Shown here: positions 34,592 through 38,788 of the stretch, one piece after another | How positions within the stretch are numbered: position 1 is the first letter of the stretch | Layout: every line of letters begins with the position of its first letter | Origin: Belnapia moabensis DSM 16746 | Lineage (GTDB): Bacteria > Pseudomonadota > Alphaproteobacteria > Acetobacterales > Acetobacteraceae | NCBI RefSeq assembly: GCF_000745835.1 | Contig: NZ_JQKB01000049.1 | Coordinates: 1-38,788 of the forward strand | Direction of reading: 5' to 3' | Length of the DNA: 38,788 nucleotides | Made by a program: the position numbers and the translations under genes | The notes under the pieces: model-generated | What the model saw: the letters and a program-made list of their open reading frames with translations, nothing else | What the model was told of the DNA's origin: nothing | Databases searched by the model: none

Positions 34592-35454
34592 ATGAGTGCG
34601 CGTATCCGCCCGGTTCTGCCGGATGATGCACAGGCGTGCGGCCGTATCATCTACGAGGCCTTCAACGGTATCGCTGATGCGCATGGTGTCCCGCGGGACT
34701 TCCCGTCCGTCGACGTCCCCACACAGTTCGCCGCCATGTTCATCGCCCATCCCTCCATTTTTGGGGTGGTCGCCGAGGTGGACGGACGGGTGGTCGGCAC
34801 CGCCTTCGTGACCGAGCGCGATGCAATCCGCGCTGTCGGACCGGTCGCGGTAGATCCGGCCCACCAAGGCGGAGGCATCGGGCGGCAACTCATGGGAGCC
34901 GTCCTCGAGCGCGCCAAAGGGACGGTCGGGGTGCGCCTCGTGCAGGAAGCCTTCAATACCCGCTCGGTCGCTCTCTATGCCTCGCTGGGCTTCGAGGTGC
35001 AGGAGCCCCTGCTGCTGATGTCCGGCACGCCCCGAAGTGGAGCGGTACCCGGCTTCACCGTTCGCCCGCTTGTATCCGACGACATCGGCCCCGCCGCGCG
35101 GCTCTGCGTTGCGGTTCACGGCGTGGACCGCAGTGCCGAACTCCGGGATGCCCTGAACGCGTTCAATCCTCTGGTCGTCGAGCACGACGGCCGGATCACC
35201 GGCTATGCGACTGCACCCACATTCTGGCCAATGAACCATGGTGTCGCGGAGACCGAAGGCGACATGTAGGCGCTTATTGCTGCGGCAGCGGCAGCAAGTT
35301 CCGAGCCGGTCTCCTTTCTGTTGCCAGTGAGGCAGGCCAGTCTGTTCCACTGGTGCCTCCACCAAGGCATCCGGGTTGTGAAGCCATGACGCTGATGACG
35401 GTAGGAGAATACCGAGAGCCGAGCGGAGTTTGGTTTCCCTCTACCTTCTACTGA
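34592..35454 (+). pseudogene. GNAT-family acetyltransferase, interrupted
   Basis: The first 225 codons give a GNAT protein: RIRPVLPDDAQACGRIIYEA, acetyl-CoA loop VAVDPAHQGGGIGRQLM, and YASLGFEVQEPLLLMSG. A second half follows (FTVRPLVSDDIGPAARLC). A TAG at 35267-35269 interrupts it, yet homologous-looking sequence continues in the same frame (SSEPVSFLLPVRQASLFHW). After a one-base loss at about 35386 it continues in the next frame to GEYREPSGVWFPSTFY and a stop at 35454. Two lesions make it a pseudogene; the 225-residue product may still be made but lacks its C-terminus. Confidence 0.75.
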
Positions 35455-35671
35455 ACGATTGTAGCGCCTTGAACCGGCGCGGGTCGGTCCGCCTACAGCG
35501 ATCCTTTAGAATCTAGGATTCTCCCGCTTTTGGCCGACTAAGCTACTGAAAAGAATAACCATTCTTCCCGGATTGTAGGTGCGGGGTCACGATAACCGCG
35601 CTGGGATGAAAACCCCGGCTGACACGTCTCACGATTTCCCCGGCCTTCTTGCACCACTCCAGAGCCTCTAG
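35455..35671. other. Spacer between two pseudogenes
   Basis: No gene. AGAATC, TAG, GATTCT forms a short dyad at about 35509-35523. Sequence is locally AT-richer than the surroundings (35545-35580). Confidence 0.35.
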
Positions 35672-36108
35672 GACCGCCTGCGAGGCCTATCTCGATCTGG
35701 CGCACCGCGAACGCGGCCTCATAGGCGGCCAGGCGAGCCTCCCCATCAGCGGCCACCCAGCGGTCCACCATGGCCTTGAGCGCCACGCCGTCCACGGCCT
35801 GGAGCATGGCCGCCACGGCGATGCTGGCCACGGCTCCTGCGGCGCTGACGCGGCCCCAGGCAAAAGCACGGCCGTGCTCAAGGGTCGACGCGAGTGCCAC
35901 CAGTCCGATACCGAGGCTGAAGAACCCGGCGAACTGGCCGAGATGGGTCCACACGTAGTGCGGGTCGGCAGCGTACTCGGCGAAGGCCGCGGGCGCGTCA
36001 GCCGGGTTGGCGCCAAGGGGATGAAGCAGGGTCGACGCGAGCAGTAGCAGCGCGCCACCAGGGGCAGCGACAGCGCCGATGCGGGCGGGGTTGTCCGGGG
36101 TTGGCCAT
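35672..36108 (-). pseudogene. Four-helix membrane protein, frameshifted start and lost C-terminus
   Basis: The leftward reading gives DNPARIGAVAAPGGALLLLA, then HPLGANPADAPAAFAEYA, HYVWTHLGQFAGFFSLGIGL and AVDGVALKAMVDRW: three or four hydrophobic segments of an unnamed integral membrane family. GAGGAG and an ATG at 36108 are in place, but an extra A in the fourth codon region (ATGGCCAACCCC) puts that start out of frame. At the other end the family sequence stops after AVRQIEIGLA at about 35680 and runs into unrelated bases. Both defects indicate a dead gene. Confidence 0.65.
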
Positions 36109-36243
36109 CGGGAGCTCCTCTGCATGCTTGGCGGACAATGGCGAGGCCGCCGCACCGTCTGCTCCCGTTCCGACATGCAAGCCATAATGGCGCATCGCAA
36201 CCAGATGAACAGGGAACCTTGGGCGCTCCCCAACACAGGCATT

Positions 36244-36362
36244 ATACCAAGTCCCGGTGACCCCAACCTGTCAGCGGCGGAGGGGCGCGCCCTCGACACA
36301 ACCCGCTCCGGCCTCGGAGGAGCCGCTTTACTGCATGGGTTCTCATCAGCGGGATTTGGTAT
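36244..36362. mobile_element. MITE-like inverted-repeat element
   Basis: About 119 bases with no coding capacity, bounded by imperfect inverted repeats: ATACCAAGTCCCGGTGA at the left and, reversed, ATACCAAATCCCGCTGA at the right, with similarity (AACC..CAG) extending about 30 bases inward. Size and structure are those of a miniature inverted-repeat transposable element derived from a TA-targeting IS. No clean target duplication is visible. Confidence 0.55.
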
Positions 36363-36364
36363 TA

Positions 36365-36405
36365 GGTCAAGCGGACGCCGATCCAACAACTGCCGGACCG
36401 GCGCC
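36365..36405. repeat. Second copy of a dispersed 41-bp motif
   Basis: Matches 8934-8974: ten identical bases GGTCAAGCGG, one mismatch, CGCCGATC identical, a variable centre of eight, then 14 identical bases GCCGGACCGGCGCC. It directly follows the MITE-like element here and the copA promoter there. Confidence 0.55.
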
Positions 36406-36649
36406 GCTGGGCGGGCTCATAGGCAGCCTCCGTTGGACCGAGGCCCCGAGCGCCGAAGTGGTGGGGAGACGGCTCAGGACCGGGAGCTTGCAGCCCTCTC
36501 CATTTTGGAATCCCGGCCACCCACTGCTGCAAGGGCAGGCTGTTCTATCGACTGGAGGTAGTGGTAGCGTCCCCGGCGGTGTCTGCTTCTTGTGGCGTCG
36601 GTGACTTGGCGTGGCGCCCCAGGCGGTAGCCCCCAGAAGGGAAGATCGA

Positions 36650-37660
36650 ATGGCCATCGACCAGTCCGCCTATACCTTCACCCCTGTCACCTTGCCCGGC
36701 ATCGATGGGGTGCCGCTGCTCCAGGACATCAACAACCGGGGTGACATCGTCGGCGAATTCGACGCACTGCACGGCTTCCTGCTACGCAACGGGGAGGTGA
36801 CCGTCCTAGACGTGCCAGGTGCCATCCGCACGGTCGCACAGGGTATCAACGACCGTGGCGACATCGTCGGCACCTATCTCGACCCTGAATTCATCCTGCA
36901 TGGCTTCCTGTACAGGCACGGCGACTACACCCTTCTGGACATCCCCGGCGCTGACTACACGGATGTCACCGGCATCAACAACCGCGGCCAGGTCGTCGCC
37001 TTTGTCTCCGCGGGTAGCACCGGGACCGAACCGGGCGGCTACATCTACGAGAACGGCGCCTGGAGCAAGATCACCGCGCCCGGCAACCCCAATGCCTACC
37101 TGGTTCCCGATAGCATCAACAACCGTGGGGTCATCGTTGGGTCGAGCGAAAATGAGGGGTTCGTGCTCGATGACGGCCAACTCACCCTGGTCGACAATCC
37201 CCTGTCGGGCTTCTTCATCGATTTTGAGGACATCAACAACCGCGGCCAAGCCGTTGGCACGCTCTCTCCTGGCCAGCGCTTCGTGGCAGGCTTTGTCTAC
37301 GAGGATGGCGAGGTCACGACGTTCGGGCCACCTGCCGCAGTCGGCCGCCCGGTCAGTTGGTACCTGAACGGCATCAACGACGCTGGCGCCGTAGTGGGCA
37401 ACTATGGTTTCAGCGGGTTCCAGGATGAGTTCGCTTTCCTGGCCACTCCAAAGGCTGCCGGGCCGCCAAAGCCAGCCCATCCGGCCGTGGACTGGAATGC
37501 GCTGGCCGCCCGGGTTGAAGCCAACTTCGCCGCCACGGGAAAGTGGTTCGTCCCGGACGACGTGAGTGTACCGGATCCTGCTCACCCAGTTGTGGACTGG
37601 AACGCCCTAGCGGCCCAGGTGCAGGCAAATTTCGCCGAAACCGGGATGTGGTTCCTCTAA
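36650..37660 (+). CDS. HAF-repeat beta-propeller-like protein
   Basis: 336 residues made of about six repeats of the HAF type: INNRGDIVGEF, HGFLLRNGEVTVLDVPGA, INDRGDIVGTY, and so on to about residue 270. The repeats are usually predicted to fold as a propeller-like extracellular domain. No signal peptide is visible. The C-terminus (about 275-335) holds two 26-residue copies of a PAHPxVDWNALAAxVxANFA motif. AAGGGA lies seven bases before the ATG. Function unknown; a surface or binding role is inferred from the repeat family. Confidence 0.75.
   Translation: MAIDQSAYTFTPVTLPGIDGVPLLQDINNRGDIVGEFDALHGFLLRNGEVTVLDVPGAIRTVAQGINDRGDIVGTYLDPEFILHGFLYRHGDYTLLDIPGADYTDVTGINNRGQVVAFVSAGSTGTEPGGYIYENGAWSKITAPGNPNAYLVPDSINNRGVIVGSSENEGFVLDDGQLTLVDNPLSGFFIDFEDINNRGQAVGTLSPGQRFVAGFVYEDGEVTTFGPPAAVGRPVSWYLNGINDAGAVVGNYGFSGFQDEFAFLATPKAAGPPKPAHPAVDWNALAARVEANFAATGKWFVPDDVSVPDPAHPVVDWNALAAQVQANFAETGMWFL
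37472..37654 (+). repeat. Tandem C-terminal 26-codon duplication in the HAF protein
   Basis: Copies at 37472-37549 and 37577-37654 separated by nine codons. The encoded segments share HP.VDWNALAA.V.ANFA.TG.WF at about 20 of 26 positions. Confidence 0.85.
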
Positions 37661-37931
37661 GCGACGCCGTTCTCTCTGGACATGGTTGCGAACCGGATCG
37701 AGAACCTCATCGCACGCGGCTGATACGATCCGGCAGTCTGAATATGCCCGCTGCCACAGTCTCTCGATCGAGTCAGCCGCATCAACAACGTCCGTCTGCA
37801 AGCCTTGCCGCGGGACATATCAACGTTTGGGAACGCCGCTGAGCAGCCCCTCGACGCGGTGATTTTTCGAGAAGTCGGTGGGCGACCAGCCTGCCGTTCA
37901 ATCGCCGGACGGCGCTCGAGATCCAGGGCCA

Positions 37932-38450
37932 TCAAGCTTTCCCAGTTGCCAAGAACTGTTGGATGTCGTGGCTGGTGTTTCGGGCTGACCGGGTGATGCC
38001 TGCCAAGGTCGCGGAGGCGGCGCCGGTCCAATCGCCATAGCCGAGCAGCCAGAGCCGTTGCTGGCGGACTGAGCGGCCGTTCTGGACGGCGATGCGGCCG
38101 TCTCCCTCAAGCACACCGAGTGATGTGAGATGGCTCAGGTCAGGGCGAAATCCCGTGCACCAGATAACAGCGTCCACGGAGACGCGCGTGCCATCCTGCC
38201 AGACCACACCGTCTGGCATGAAGCGGGCGAATGGCCGAACGGTGTGCAGCACGCCCCGGTCTCGCGCCTCCCGCACCGATGGCACCATGACGATGTCGCC
38301 GAGGCCACCCTTCGGCGTGTCCGGCTCACGTCCCTCCATCTGCTCCCGAACCCTCTCCGTTGCCCGCTCAAACAGCAAGCGGCCATCCACTTCATCCGGC
38401 AGGAAGCGGGGTGGCTCCAGCGTGACCCAAGCCGTTTCAGCTACCTTCAA
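37932..38450 (-). pseudogene. Flavin-dependent monooxygenase, C-terminal part, cut by IS
   Basis: About 172 codons ending in a stop at 37932. [52 protein letters not shown] and [18 protein letters not shown] are typical of the C-terminal half of FAD/NADPH flavoprotein monooxygenases (CzcO/ArsO-like group). Both nucleotide-binding GxGxxG motifs, which belong to the N-terminal half, are missing. Upstream the frame hits TGA inside a 20-bp tandem duplication, and the IS left repeat begins at 38469. The enzyme cannot be functional. Confidence 0.8.
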
Positions 38451-38467
38451 GCCGTTTCAGCTACCTT
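38428..38467. repeat. 20-bp tandem duplication abutting the IS
   Basis: Positions 38428-38447 and 38448-38467 are identical, 20 bases each. The second copy ends one base before the A that precedes the IS left repeat. The duplication shifts the monooxygenase frame by two bases. Confidence 0.95.
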
Positions 38468-38468
38468 A

Positions 38469-38485
38469 GTGTCCATCCGGGAACA
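38469..38485. repeat. IS left terminal inverted repeat
   Basis: Seventeen bases (core GTCCATCCGGGA) reverse-complementary, with two mismatches, to 303-319. The transposase ATG follows 64 bases later. Confidence 0.75.
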
Positions 38486-38548
38486 AATCGAGGCATCTGA
38501 ATCGGTTGTGATTGGCTCCGAGCGGCGGGGGCGGGAAGAAGGGCGGCC

Positions 38549-38788
38549 ATGTGGACGCCCGAGAGCCGGCCAAAATACGACCGCAGCAAACTGCGCTACC
38601 CGAGCGATCTGACCGACGAGGAATGGTCGATCATCGGTCCGCTGATCCCACTGGCGAAGAGCGGCGGCAACAAACGGACGGTGGACATACGAGCGGTGCT
38701 GAACGGGGTGATGTACATCCTGTCCACCGGCTGCCAGTGGGCCGCGCTGCCGAAGGACCTGCCGCCACGCAGCACGGTGAACGACTAT
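38549..38788 (+). CDS. IS5-family transposase, N-terminal part (3' end outside window)
   Basis: 80 codons running off the right edge. It begins with a short leader, then the DUF4096-type N-terminus of IS5-family transposases (LTDEEWSIIGPLIPLAKSGG, YILSTGCQWAALPKDLPPRS). Same strand as the C-terminal part at 3-305; together they would lack about 90 residues around the first catalytic Asp. GGGCGG precedes the ATG only weakly. Confidence 0.92.
   Translation, partial: MWTPESRPKYDRSKLRYPSDLTDEEWSIIGPLIPLAKSGGNKRTVDIRAVLNGVMYILSTGCQWAALPKDLPPRSTVNDY

Noticed and set aside
18708-35269. TAG codons inside otherwise conserved genes (18708 and 35267) as a sign of amber recoding
   Set aside because: The replaced residues seem to differ (Trp and probably Arg), both genes also carry frameshifts, and no suppressor tRNA or pyrrolysine gene is visible. 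Ordinary pseudogene decay explains them.
36365-36405. GGTCAA at 36365 as a fifth CueR-type promoter
   Set aside because: The 19 bases beside it lack the CCC/GGG dyad and the CCCCA edge, and it faces only a pseudogene.
37661-37931. Leftward frames after the HAF gene as a transposase scrap
   Set aside because: Some Arg-rich stretches suggested an IS remnant but no catalytic motif or terminal repeat could be matched.
1-38788. CRISPR arrays, tRNA and rRNA genes
   Set aside because: No regularly spaced repeats, no cloverleaf with the usual T-loop sequence and no rRNA-like stretches were seen on reading both strands.

Overview
The window is GC-rich DNA, most likely from an alphaproteobacterium. 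The gene families and codon use look most like Acetobacteraceae or another member of the Rhodospirillales; this is an inference from family recognition, since no phylogenetic marker is present. It reads as an accessory metal-resistance island or plasmid segment. Both edges fall inside an IS5-family insertion sequence in the same orientation: the last 100 transposase codons are at the left edge and the first 80 at the right edge. The segment is therefore either bounded by two directly repeated IS copies or is a circular molecule opened inside one copy.

Left part (1-9.5 kb): IS tail, a giant 1,422-residue multicopper oxidase with three two-domain units, a small helical protein behind a MerR-type promoter, a Met-rich lipoprotein, and a Cu+-exporting P1B ATPase (copA) transcribed leftward from a CueR-type promoter. 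Two back-to-back gene scraps follow (the C-terminus of an RTX-like protein and the C-terminus of a CcoI/FixI-type ATPase).

Signalling block (9.5-18 kb): a hybrid histidine kinase whose membrane sensor closely resembles the copper-dependent ethylene-binding domain of plant ETR1, a dCache-PASx4-GGDEF-EAL protein, and a dCache-PAS-GGDEF diguanylate cyclase. After these come a decayed GAF module and a decayed NicO/RcnA nickel-cobalt exporter.

Chromate block (19-26.4 kb): chrB and a Cj0069-family gene run leftward. A tightly packed rightward operon encodes a superoxide dismutase-rhodanese fusion, a stand-alone ChrB C-terminal domain protein, ChrA, a duplicated DUF1259 protein and an exported concanavalin-like protein. 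A 16-bp dyad lies in the divergent promoter region. A GMC oxidoreductase fused to a DUF1080 domain follows.

Periplasmic copper block (29-33.7 kb): cueR and a leftward series of genes (a Cys/His-rich exported protein, a double DUF305 protein, a DUF411 protein, copC, copD) diverge from copZ. Two CueR-type promoters lie between cueR and copZ. With those of copA and the small helical gene they form a set of four sites sharing TTGACC, a 19-bp spacer and CCCCA-like sequence at the -10 edge, so a local CueR regulon can be drawn directly from the sequence.

Right part (34-38.8 kb): a receiver-like protein lacking its phospho-acceptor Asp, a GNAT pseudogene, a broken membrane-protein gene, a MITE-like inverted-repeat element, a HAF-repeat protein with a duplicated C-terminal motif, and a flavin monooxygenase gene cut off by the right-hand IS. 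The many broken genes alongside intact metal operons suggest a mobile region under selection for copper and chromate tolerance, with its non-metal cargo decaying.
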